This document shows positions 24,872 to 31,889 of a DNA stretch of 44,862 nucleotides, piece after piece; positions within the stretch are counted from its first letter, which is position 1, and each line of letters opens with the position of its first letter. The translations under genes were made by a program, and so were the position numbers. The notes below the pieces were generated by a model. That model was not told the DNA's origin. It saw only the letters and a program-made list of their open reading frames with translations, and made no database searches. Source of the DNA: Frankia canadensis (GTDB taxonomy: Bacteria; Actinomycetota; Actinomycetes; Frankiales; Frankiaceae); contig NZ_FZMO01000235.1 in assembly GCF_900197875.1 (NCBI RefSeq), forward strand, positions 1 through 44,862. The letters are read 5' to 3'.

Positions 24872-25900
24872 GTGGCCGCGCACCCCACCGAGACCCCGTC
24901 GAACCTTCCCGCCGGCACGCCCGGTGGCGCCCCCGACGATCCCGGCATTCCCGGCGTTCCCGGCACCCCCGGCACTCCCGGTGCCGCCGGCGCCTCTGAC
25001 GGGCGGCCCGGGACGGAGCGGACCGGCCGCGCGCAGGGGCCGCTGCGGCTCGGGCGGCGGGTGTTCGGGCCGGGTGAGCTGGTCGTCATGGCCATCGTCA
25101 ACCGCACGCCGGACTCCTTCTTCGACCGCGGCGCGACCTACGGCGAGGCGGAGGCGCTGGCCGCGGTGGACAGTGCTGTCGAGCAGGGGGCGGGCATCAT
25201 CGACATCGGCGGGGTGAAGGCCGCGCCGGGCGGGGAGGTCAGCGCCGCCGAGGAGCTGCGCCGGGTGGGCGGCTTCGTCGCCGCGGTGCGGGCCCGCCAC
25301 GCCGACGTGGTGATCAGCGTCGACACCTGGCGGGCCGAGGTGGGACGGGTCGTCGCCAGCGAGGGCGCCGACCTGCTCAACGACGCCTGGGGCGGGGTGG
25401 ATCCGGAGCTCGCCGAGGTGGCGGCGCAGTTCGGCACCGGCCTGGTCTGCACCCACGCGGGGCACCTGCCGCCGCGCACGCGGCCGCACCGGATGACCTA
25501 TGACGACGTGGTCGCCGACATCGTCACCACCACGGTGGGGCTCGCCGAGCGCGCCGTCGCCCTGGGGGTTCGCCCCGACGCGGTCCTCGTCGACCCCGGC
25601 CACGACTTCGGCAAGAACAGCCGCCACTCGCTCGAGGCGACCCGCCGGCTGCCGGAGCTCGCCGCGACCGGCTGGCCGGTCCTCGTCGCCATGTCCAACA
25701 AGGACTTCGTCGGCGAGGCGCTCGACGCCGGCGTCGACGAGCGGCTGGAGGGCACCCTGGCCGCCACCGCGCTCAGTGCCTGGCTCGGCGCCCGGGTCTT
25801 TCGCGCCCACCAGGTCACCGCCACCATCGGCACCCTGCGCATGGTCGCCGCGATCCGGGGCGACGCCGACCTCGCCGTCGCCCGCCGCGGCGTCGTCTAG
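24872..25900 (+). CDS. folP2: FolP2-type dihydropteroate synthase homologue
   Basis: A 342-residue protein of the DHPS TIM-barrel family. The barrel starts at about residue 66 with VMAIVNRTPDSFFDRG, followed by DIGGVKAAPGGEV, SVDTWRAEV, LLNDAWGG and VDPGHDFGKN. True DHPS (FolP1) has a S-T-R-P-G loop after DxGGE; here it is V-K-A-A-P-G, the FolP2 pattern, and the M. tuberculosis FolP2 has been reported to lack DHPS activity, so catalysis of 7,8-dihydropteroate synthesis is doubtful. The first 60 residues contain a collagen-like G-x-P run (PGIPGVPGTPGTPG). GTG 24872 is preferred with GGCAGG upstream. It is divergent from the DivIVA-like gene and its stop is two bases from the LOG stop. Confidence 0.9.
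   Translation: MAAHPTETPSNLPAGTPGGAPDDPGIPGVPGTPGTPGAAGASDGRPGTERTGRAQGPLRLGRRVFGPGELVVMAIVNRTPDSFFDRGATYGEAEALAAVDSAVEQGAGIIDIGGVKAAPGGEVSAAEELRRVGGFVAAVRARHADVVISVDTWRAEVGRVVASEGADLLNDAWGGVDPELAEVAAQFGTGLVCTHAGHLPPRTRPHRMTYDDVVADIVTTTVGLAERAVALGVRPDAVLVDPGHDFGKNSRHSLEATRRLPELAATGWPVLVAMSNKDFVGEALDAGVDERLEGTLAATALSAWLGARVFRAHQVTATIGTLRMVAAIRGDADLAVARRGVV
24941..24990. repeat. 9-bp repeats coding for a collagen-like G-x-P segment
   Basis: Repeated cccggcNNt/c units in the folP2 N-terminus encode PGIPGVPGTPGTPGAAG. Lies before the DHPS barrel. Confidence 0.8.
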
Positions 25901-25902
25901 CG

Positions 25903-26505
25903 CTACTCGCCCTCGGCGATCTCCACGGCGGTGGGCATGCCGGCGGGCGGCGCGGGCGGGGTGGCGGCGGCGCCGGCCTCCAGCGCGTCGAGCGCCTCCT
26001 CGACGGTGACGGTCCAGATCAGGCTGTCGCGCGCGGCGGGCCGGACGAAGCCGCTGTCGACCAGCCCGTCGACGAGCCTGCGCAGATGGTCGAACACACC
26101 GCCCGGGTCGAGGACGACCACCGGCTTCGCGTGCATCCCCAGCACCCGGGCGACCCAGATCTCCAGCAGTTCCTCGAGCGTGCCCAGGCCGCCGGGCAGC
26201 GTGAGGAAACCGTCCGCGCGGTCGTCCATCAGCGCCTTGCGCTCGCGCATCGTCTCGGTGACGATCAGCTCGTCCGCGTCGGGGTCCGACACTTCGAGGG
26301 CCAGCAGCGCCCGCGGGATCACCCCGAGGGTGTGTGCGCCGCCGGCCCGCGCCGCCGTGGCGACCGCGCCCATGCACGAGACCGAGCCGCCGCCGGAGAC
26401 GAGCGCGTGCCCGCGCCGGGCGATCTCCTCGCCGACCCGCGCCGCGAGCACGAGGTGGGCAGGGTCGATCAGCGCGGAGGACGCGCAGTAGACGCAGACG
26501 TTCAC
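25903..26505 (-). CDS. LOG-family nucleotide 5'-monophosphate phosphoribohydrolase
   Basis: A 200-residue Rossmann-like protein of the LOG (Lonely Guy) family, which release free cytokinin-type bases from riboside monophosphates. The hallmark PGGLGTLEE is at about residues 103-111, with a preceding RERKALMDDRADGFL and an SGGGSVSCMG nucleotide-binding loop near 36-45. Rv1205 in M. tuberculosis is the positional match and is known to make cytokinins. The C-terminal 25 residues are Pro/Ala-rich. GTG 26505 overlaps the stop of the upstream LOG gene (GTGA), so the two are coupled. It is tail-to-tail with folP2, stops two bases apart. Nucleotide specificity cannot be read. Confidence 0.88.
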   Translation of the reverse strand: MNVCVYCASSALIDPAHLVLAARVGEEIARRGHALVSGGGSVSCMGAVATAARAGGAHTLGVIPRALLALEVSDPDADELIVTETMRERKALMDDRADGFLTLPGGLGTLEELLEIWVARVLGMHAKPVVVLDPGGVFDHLRRLVDGLVDSGFVRPAARDSLIWTVTVEEALDALEAGAAATPPAPPAGMPTAVEIAEGE

Positions 26506-27341
26506 GGTTCGCGGACCTCCGGCCGCGCGGGCTCACCATGCCCGGCGGTCCCCGCGACGACGATACGCACGGCTTCGTCCACGTCGTCGGTGACCGACAG
26601 GATCTGCAGGTCCGACTCCTTGATCAGCTTCGCCGGCAGGGCGGAGGCACGCAGCCAGTCGACGAGCCCCGACCAGTACTCGGTGCCGACGAGCACGACC
26701 GGGAAGCGGGTCACCTTGCCGGTCTGCACGAGGGTCAGCGCCTCGAAGAGCTCGTCGAGCGTGCCGAACCCGCCGGGCAGAATGACGAACGCCTCCGCGT
26801 ACTTGACGAACATCGTCTTGCGGACGAAGAAGTAGCGGAAGCTCACGCCGAGGTCGACCCAGTCGTTGAGCCGCTGCTCGTAGGGCAGCTCGATGCCGAG
26901 GCCCACGGACAGGCCGCCGGCCTCCTGGGCCCCGCGGTTGACCGCCTCCATCGCGCCCGGGCCGCCGCCGGTGATGACGGCGAAGCCGGCCGCGGCGAGC
27001 GCGGCGCCGAGGCGCCGGCCCAGCGCGTAGACCGGGTCGTCCGGCGGGATGCGCGCCGAACCGAACACCGTCACGGCCCGCGGCAGCTCGGCGAGCAGCC
27101 CGAAGCCCTCGACGAACTCGCTCTGGATCCGCATGACCCGCCACGGGTCGCCGTGGACGAAGCCGGACGGGCTGCGGGTGTCGAGCAGCCGCTGGTCGGT
27201 GGTCGAGTGCTCGACCTGGCCGCGCCGGGCCACGACGGCGCCCCGCACCTGCTCCGGCGGGGGTATCCGCCGCTCCCGTCCGGCCGGGATGCTCTCCGCC
27301 TGCCTGTCGTCCGGCCGTGGCGCCTGCGGATCCGGGTTCAT
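26502..27341 (-). CDS. Second LOG-family (TIGR00730-type) protein
   Basis: A 279-residue paralogue in the LOG/lysine-decarboxylase-like family. The core begins near residue 80 with AVTVFGSARIPPDD; it has ITGGGPGAMEAVNRGA, FRYFFVRKTMFVKYAEAFV and PGGFGTLDELFEALT, the family motif at about 184-192. A 75-residue N-terminal extension, charged and Pro-rich, is not part of the family core. Family members include phosphoribohydrolases and proteins of unknown role. ATG 27341 is preferred with GGGGTGA eight bases upstream over a GTG at 27353. The pair of overlapping LOG genes suggests related but non-identical nucleotide substrates. Confidence 0.85.
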   Translation of the reverse strand: MNPDPQAPRPDDRQAESIPAGRERRIPPPEQVRGAVVARRGQVEHSTTDQRLLDTRSPSGFVHGDPWRVMRIQSEFVEGFGLLAELPRAVTVFGSARIPPDDPVYALGRRLGAALAAAGFAVITGGGPGAMEAVNRGAQEAGGLSVGLGIELPYEQRLNDWVDLGVSFRYFFVRKTMFVKYAEAFVILPGGFGTLDELFEALTLVQTGKVTRFPVVLVGTEYWSGLVDWLRASALPAKLIKESDLQILSVTDDVDEAVRIVVAGTAGHGEPARPEVREP

Positions 27342-27396
27342 GGACCGTGTCACCCCGGCACCATAGGCCACCGGCCCGCGGCTCCCACCGCCCCGG

Positions 27397-28587
27397 TCAC
27401 GGGGCGAGGGCGGCCAGTCGGTCGAGGACCGGATCGCCCGGGCCGATGTCGTAGCCCGCGGAGCTCGACCCGCCGGCGGAGGCCGGGCGCCACGCCCACA
27501 GCAGCGCGCCCTGGACGCCGAGCTCGTAGTCGGCGTGGAGCTTGCTGGTGATCAGCGACGCGCGCTGCTGGAACCCGCCGACCTGGTCGGGCACCACCCC
27601 CATCTCGCCGATGATGAGCGGCTTGCCCAACTGGACCATCTCGTGGGCGCGCGTGGCCAGGCCGTTCCACTGGTCGCCCGGGAGGACGTCGAGCGCGTAG
27701 TCGTGGTAATCGGCCACGTCGATGCTGGGATCGGCGTTGAGCTGGACGTAGTCGCCGCCGGACGTGCCGCACTGTCCGCTGCCGGTGGTCCCCATCCCGA
27801 GCAGGTGCCGCGCGTCGAGGTCCTTGACCTGCCGCCCGACGTCGCGGGTGAAGGCGCGCAGCACCTCGGCGGCGTCCGGCGAGCACGAACCGCCGAGCGA
27901 GTCGGCGTCCTCCGGTTCGTTGACCAGCTGCCACATCATGATCGTCGGATCGTCCCGGTACCGCTCGACGACCGCGCGCACCCAGTCCCGGTAGGTGTCC
28001 GGCTGGCCGGGTGGACGGTTACGCCGGTAGCCGTCGCGGTACCAGTCCCGCGTCCTGTAGCCGTCCGCGGCCGACGCGTAGCCCTCGCAGTCGGCCCACT
28101 GGTTGCCGAGGACGGCGATGATCCTGAGATTGTGTGCCGCGGCGGCGTGCACGGTCGCGTCGAAGGCCGACCAGTCACGCATGCCCTCGGGCGTGGTCGC
28201 CAGCCGCTGGAAGAACCAGAGCCGCACCGCGCGCACACCCGGCCCGAACTCGTCGCCCGCGGCGGACAGCCCGGCGGGTGACCCGCAGTACTGCGGCGGC
28301 CCGAGGTTCGCGTTCGCGTTCCACAGGTTCATCCCGGTGAACAGGAACGGCACGCCCTGCAGGACCAGCCGGCCGCTCGAGGACCGCACGAAGGGGGTGT
28401 CCGCCCCGGACGCGCTGCCGGCGAGCCCGACCGCCATCAGCACAGTGGTCAGCAACAGCCGGCCCACCCGCGCGACGCCGGCCAGCGGCGACCGACGGCC
28501 CGCCGGAAACGGTGGGCCGGCCGGTTTATCGGGCCCACCGGAAGCCGGAGAACAGTGGGACACGTCGACCTCAGAAGACTGATGCAT
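27397..28587 (-). CDS. Secreted GH5-like glycoside hydrolase
   Basis: A 396-residue secreted hydrolase of the GH5/GH-A TIM-barrel clan, probably a beta-mannanase or endoglucanase. A cytoplasmic N-terminus of about 36 residues leads to a signal segment (GVARVGRLLLTTVLMAVGLAGSASG, given here as residues about 37-61). The barrel shows FTGMNLWN, AVRLWFFQ, the acid/base E224 in QLVNEPED and the nucleophile E328 in IIGEMGVV, followed by GALLWAWRP. It is divergent from the exosortase-like operon and faces the polysaccharide genes, so it may trim or remodel the glycan made here. ATG 28587 has a modest GGGAGC ribosome site. Substrate is not determined. Confidence 0.85.
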   Translation of the reverse strand: MHQSSEVDVSHCSPASGGPDKPAGPPFPAGRRSPLAGVARVGRLLLTTVLMAVGLAGSASGADTPFVRSSSGRLVLQGVPFLFTGMNLWNANANLGPPQYCGSPAGLSAAGDEFGPGVRAVRLWFFQRLATTPEGMRDWSAFDATVHAAAAHNLRIIAVLGNQWADCEGYASAADGYRTRDWYRDGYRRNRPPGQPDTYRDWVRAVVERYRDDPTIMMWQLVNEPEDADSLGGSCSPDAAEVLRAFTRDVGRQVKDLDARHLLGMGTTGSGQCGTSGGDYVQLNADPSIDVADYHDYALDVLPGDQWNGLATRAHEMVQLGKPLIIGEMGVVPDQVGGFQQRASLITSKLHADYELGVQGALLWAWRPASAGGSSSAGYDIGPGDPVLDRLAALAP

Positions 28588-28738
28588 TTCTCAGCTCCCT
28601 GAGCCGATCTCCGCGCGACGGAATTCCGTCGACACCCGCAAGGCGGGTATGCCCAGTCTCGCCCGGAATTTCCAACGCAATTATCCTACCACTTTCAGGT
28701 GGCGGCGAACCCGCTTTTTTCGGCCACCACAACCGGCC

Positions 28739-28766
28739 TTGACACTCGGAGATCGGTCGGTAGCAT
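28739..28766 (+). promoter_or_regulatory. Strong sigma-70-like promoter (TTGACA-N16-TAGCAT)
   Basis: TTGACA at 28739-28744 matches the -35 consensus exactly, and after 16 bases TAGCAT at 28761-28766 is a good actinobacterial -10. The predicted start at about 28771-28774 falls on a GTG codon, giving a leaderless transcript. Confidence 0.7.
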
Positions 28767-28770
28767 TTTG

Positions 28771-28890
28771 GTGAGTACCGGCGTCGCCACCACGATGCCG
28801 TACATCGCAAGACATACCCCGGGGGGAAACCTTTTGTCGATCGTGCAGCAGATTTCTCGGCGAGGTCGGGGCATGCGGATCCGCGGCTGA
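28771..28890 (+). CDS. Possible leaderless 39-residue peptide
   Basis: An open frame beginning with GTG 28771, four bases after the -10 box at 28761-28766, so translation could be leaderless. It encodes 39 residues, with GVATTMPYIARHTPGGNLLS in the middle and a basic QQISRRGRGMRIRG tail. No ribosome site precedes it, and no family is recognised. It is followed by a hairpin at 28999-29017. It may be a leader peptide or an untranslated small RNA from the same promoter. Confidence 0.3.
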   Translation: MSTGVATTMPYIARHTPGGNLLSIVQQISRRGRGMRIRG

Positions 28891-28998
28891 AACCCACTGC
28901 CCGTTCCTGAGCGGCAGCGTACACAACGGCCCGGAAACCGGCTCCGCGGGGCGGCATCCATGAGGGAACGCGCAGCAGCCGCCGGACTCGACGATCTG

Positions 28999-29017
28999 GC
29001 CCGTCCGGAGGACGGGC
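28999..29017. terminator. 8-bp GC hairpin, possible terminator or attenuator
   Basis: GCCCGTCC (28999-29006) and GGACGGGC (29010-29017) pair perfectly around a GGA loop. It lies 109 bases past the stop of the small leaderless frame and 200 bases before the exosortase-like gene. No T run follows. Confidence 0.5.
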
Positions 29018-29217
29018 ATCAGTCCTCCACATCATTCCCGCCCCGGTACCTGCCTGCCGGAGGCGTTGACGCCGTCCCTCGGCGTGACCGCCGCGCCCGT
29101 CAGCACCACCCGGCGCGCCGCCCGGCCGGCGATATCACCGGGCACACCATGAGCTAATTTCGTCAACCTCATTTCTCGCGCCCACGATGCCCATGACGTG
29201 TGCGATTGGAGACACGC

Positions 29218-30486
29218 GTGCCCTCTGCACGAAGCGGTGTGCCTCCGGCCTGCGGCCCGGACACGGACACCGCCGCAACGCCGATTCCCGCCGCCGGCCG
29301 CGCCACGAACCCGGCCGGCGCCCCCGCCGGCGTCCGCGTCGAGGCCCAGGCCCCCCGAGAGCCCGGCGACGCGCGGATCGCCGCCCCTGGCAGCGGCCCG
29401 CGGGCGGCGATCCGCTGGCGGGTACTCACCCGGGGGCTGTGGGTCGCCGCCGCGGCGGCCGCGGCCCTGGCCGGCGGCCTGCCGCGGCTGTGGGACGCCG
29501 CCCTGGCCCAGGGGCCGGCCGCTTACCGCCTGGCCGCCGTGCTCGCCGGCGCTCTCGCGCTGCTTGCCAGGGCGCGGCGCCGGCCGGGCGAGCCGAGCAT
29601 CCACGACCGGCAGATCGACTACCTCGTCGGGCTGCCCCTGCTGCTGCTGGCCGCCGGGGAGCTGACGGTGCCGCCGGCGCGCTACGGCGACCGGTTCTGG
29701 GCCGCGCACGCAGACCTGATCGCGCTTCCCCTGCTCGCCGCGGGGGCGATCACGGTCGTGTTCGGCACCCGGGCACTGTGGCGGGCACGGGTGCCACTGG
29801 CGGCGTGGGCCGCCGTCCTCGTCCCCTGGCCGCAGAGCGTGCTCCACCCGCTGTCCGACGGGTTGGCCTGGCCCGCGCTCGCCGTGGCCCGCGCCGCCGC
29901 CACGCTGCCCGGCGGCTGGCAGGTCGTCGCCTCGCCGCCCGGCGACACGATCATCCGCGTGACCGGTTCGCCCGCGGGCGACGTCGCCCTCGGCGGCGCG
30001 ACGCGGGGACTCGCCGGCGGGCTCACCGTCGCCGTACTGGTCGTCCTCACCGCCGCCACCGCCACCGGCTGGCGCGAGGCGCCGCGGCGGGCTCTGGCGA
30101 GCGGCGCCGTCTGCGCGCTGGCGATCGTCGGCCGACTCCTCGTCGCCGTGCTCGCAGGCGCCGTGGCCGGGCCGAGCGGCGCGCGGGTGGTGCTCGGCCA
30201 CACCGGCGACCTCGTCACCCTCACCCTGCTCCTCGCCGCCGTCGCCGGCCCCGGACTCGCCGCCGGACCGGGGCGGACCCGCGGCGTCGCCCGCCGCCCG
30301 GCCACGGGCCGGGTCGCCGCCGCGCGACCCGCCGTGCCCCGGGCCCGGGTGGCGCTGGCGCTGGTCGCGGTGGTCTGCGCCGGCCTCGCGGCCCTCGACG
30401 TCGCCGGCAACCGACAGGTCACGAGGCCGCCCGAGCAGGAGGCAGGCCGCCATCCCGGGCCGGCGGGAACGGTTGGCGCCCGATGA
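29218..30486 (+). CDS. Exosortase/archaeosortase-like membrane protein lacking the catalytic Cys
   Basis: A 422-residue polytopic membrane protein with about eight membrane segments. The N-terminal motif HDRQIDYLVGLPLLLLAA, then YGDRFWAAHADLIALPLL, FGTRALWR and VPWPQSVLHPLSDGL match actinobacterial exosortases as I recall them. Exosortases are transpeptidases that recognise C-terminal sorting signals, using Cys (in a CSG-type motif), Arg and His. Here Arg (R306, IVGRLLVA) and His (H328, VLGHTGD) are in place, but the Cys site aligns with G259-G260 (ALGGATRG). So it is probably not an active transpeptidase of the known type. GTG 29218 is preferred with GGAG six bases upstream. It overlaps the next gene (ATGA). 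Family call is by eye. Confidence 0.65.
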   Translation: MPSARSGVPPACGPDTDTAATPIPAAGRATNPAGAPAGVRVEAQAPREPGDARIAAPGSGPRAAIRWRVLTRGLWVAAAAAAALAGGLPRLWDAALAQGPAAYRLAAVLAGALALLARARRRPGEPSIHDRQIDYLVGLPLLLLAAGELTVPPARYGDRFWAAHADLIALPLLAAGAITVVFGTRALWRARVPLAAWAAVLVPWPQSVLHPLSDGLAWPALAVARAAATLPGGWQVVASPPGDTIIRVTGSPAGDVALGGATRGLAGGLTVAVLVVLTAATATGWREAPRRALASGAVCALAIVGRLLVAVLAGAVAGPSGARVVLGHTGDLVTLTLLLAAVAGPGLAAGPGRTRGVARRPATGRVAAARPAVPRARVALALVAVVCAGLAALDVAGNRQVTRPPEQEAGRHPGPAGTVGAR

Positions 30487-31889
30487 GCGCCCCGCCCGTG
30501 CCCGCGCGGCTCTCCGCCCGCGACCGGCTCTCGCTCGGTCAGCGGATCGGGTTCACCGGCGGCACCCTCGCCCTGCTCGCCGCCGCGGCGCTCGCCCCGA
30601 TGCCCACGATGATCGGGTTCATCGCCGTCATCAGCCTGCTGTATCTGGCCGTCTTCGCCGAACGCCTCGCCCTGCTCCACACAGCGCTGCGGGACCCGGG
30701 CCTGCTGCGGATCCCGCCGGCGCGGGCCCGGGCCGAACCGGCGGAGAACCTCCCCGTCTACACGGTCCTCATCCCGGCCTACCGGGAACCCGAGGTGCTG
30801 CCCCACCTGCTCGGCGCGATCGCCGCCATCGACTATCCACCGGACCGCCTCGACGTCATCCTGCTGCTCGAGGAGGACGACGACGAAACCCACGCCGCCG
30901 CCCTGGCCGCGAATCCGCCGGAATACCTGCGCATCGTCCGCGTTCCCTATTCCGAGCCCCGGACGAAACCCAAGGCGTGCAACGTGGGGCTGACCCTCGC
31001 CCGCGGCGAGCTCGTCACCATCTTCGACGCCGAGGACCGGCCCGACCCGCTCCAGCTCCGGCAGGCCGCCATCGCCTTTCGTGAGGTGGCGGGCAACGTG
31101 GTGTGCCTGCAGGCGAAACTCGCCTACTTCAACCACGACCAGAACCTCCTCACCAGCTGGTTCACCACCGAATACGCGATGTGGTTCGACCAGATGCTGC
31201 CCGGCCTGGTCCGCCAGGACGCGCCGATCCCACTCGGCGGCACGTCGAACCACTTCCGCGCCGACGTCCTGCGGGAACTCGGCGGCTGGGATCCGTTCAA
31301 CGTGACCGAGGACGCGGACCTCGGGGTGCGGCTGCACCGGCACGGATATCGCACCCTCGTCCTCGACTCGGTCACCCTGGAGGAGGCGAACAGCGACGCG
31401 ATCAACTGGCTGAAGCAGCGGTCCCGCTGGTACAAGGGCTATCTGCAGACCTGGCTGGTCCATTCCCGGCAGCCGGTCGCCATCAGTCGCGAGATCGGCC
31501 TGCTGGGATTCCTCCGCTTCAACCTGTTCGTCGGCGGAACACCGCTGCTGGCCATCCTCAACCCACTGCTCTGGGCACTGACGGCCACCTGGTTCGCGGG
31601 GAACCTGCCGATCATCGAGCGACTGTTCCCGAGCTGGCTCTACTTCGTCGGCCTGGTCTGCCTGCTGCTGGGCAACTTCACGTTCGTCTACTGCAACGTC
31701 GTCGCGGCACGGGCCACCGGCATCGCCCGGCTCGTGCCGCAGGCGGTGCTCTCCCCCGCCTACTGGCTGCTGATGTCGCTGGCCGCCTGCAAGGCGCTGC
31801 TCCAGCTGGTGATCGCGCCGTCGTTCTGGGAGAAGACCACCCACGGGCTTGGCGCCGCCGACGCGGAGGTGAGCCATGCCGGCGCCTGA
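30483..31889 (+). CDS. Processive-type membrane glycosyltransferase family 2
   Basis: A 468-residue GT2 enzyme resembling cellulose/hyaluronan-synthase-like glycosyltransferases, with membrane helices near residues 25-60 and 340-450 flanking the catalytic domain. Catalytic features are LIPAYREPE (about 100), D182 and D185 in FDAEDRPD, the acid D277 in TEDADLGVRL and Q312-W316 (QRSRW), the Q-x-x-R-W pattern of processive enzymes. The donor is probably a UDP-sugar. ATG 30483 overlaps the exosortase-like stop (ATGA), and its end overlaps the next gene by 14 bases, so the three genes form a tight operon. Product could be a homopolymer or a lipid-linked sugar. Confidence 0.9.
   Translation: MSAPPVPARLSARDRLSLGQRIGFTGGTLALLAAAALAPMPTMIGFIAVISLLYLAVFAERLALLHTALRDPGLLRIPPARARAEPAENLPVYTVLIPAYREPEVLPHLLGAIAAIDYPPDRLDVILLLEEDDDETHAAALAANPPEYLRIVRVPYSEPRTKPKACNVGLTLARGELVTIFDAEDRPDPLQLRQAAIAFREVAGNVVCLQAKLAYFNHDQNLLTSWFTTEYAMWFDQMLPGLVRQDAPIPLGGTSNHFRADVLRELGGWDPFNVTEDADLGVRLHRHGYRTLVLDSVTLEEANSDAINWLKQRSRWYKGYLQTWLVHSRQPVAISREIGLLGFLRFNLFVGGTPLLAILNPLLWALTATWFAGNLPIIERLFPSWLYFVGLVCLLLGNFTFVYCNVVAARATGIARLVPQAVLSPAYWLLMSLAACKALLQLVIAPSFWEKTTHGLGAADAEVSHAGA

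Larger units (their letters stand above)
28588..29217. other. Divergent GH5 / exosortase-operon intergenic region
   Basis: A 630-bp gap with lower G+C than its surroundings. From left to right I see an ACCCGC/GCGGGT hairpin (28634-28648) in the GH5 leader, a TAGGAT-like -10 for GH5 at 28688-28683 (minus) with no good -35, a strong plus-strand promoter at 28739-28766, a leaderless 39-codon frame (28771-28890), and an 8-bp hairpin at 28999-29017. A near-palindrome centred on GATATC lies at 29122-29141. Confidence 0.6.

Noticed and set aside
28571-29035. Minus-strand open frames in the divergent GH5 region
   Set aside because: They lack ribosome sites and family-like sequence; the strong promoter in the region points the other way.
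29187-30482. Extension of the GT2 frame upstream of 30483
   Set aside because: The open frame runs on in Arg/Pro-rich sequence overlapping the exosortase-like gene. ATG 30483 with the ATGA overlap and family-like N-terminus is the real start.
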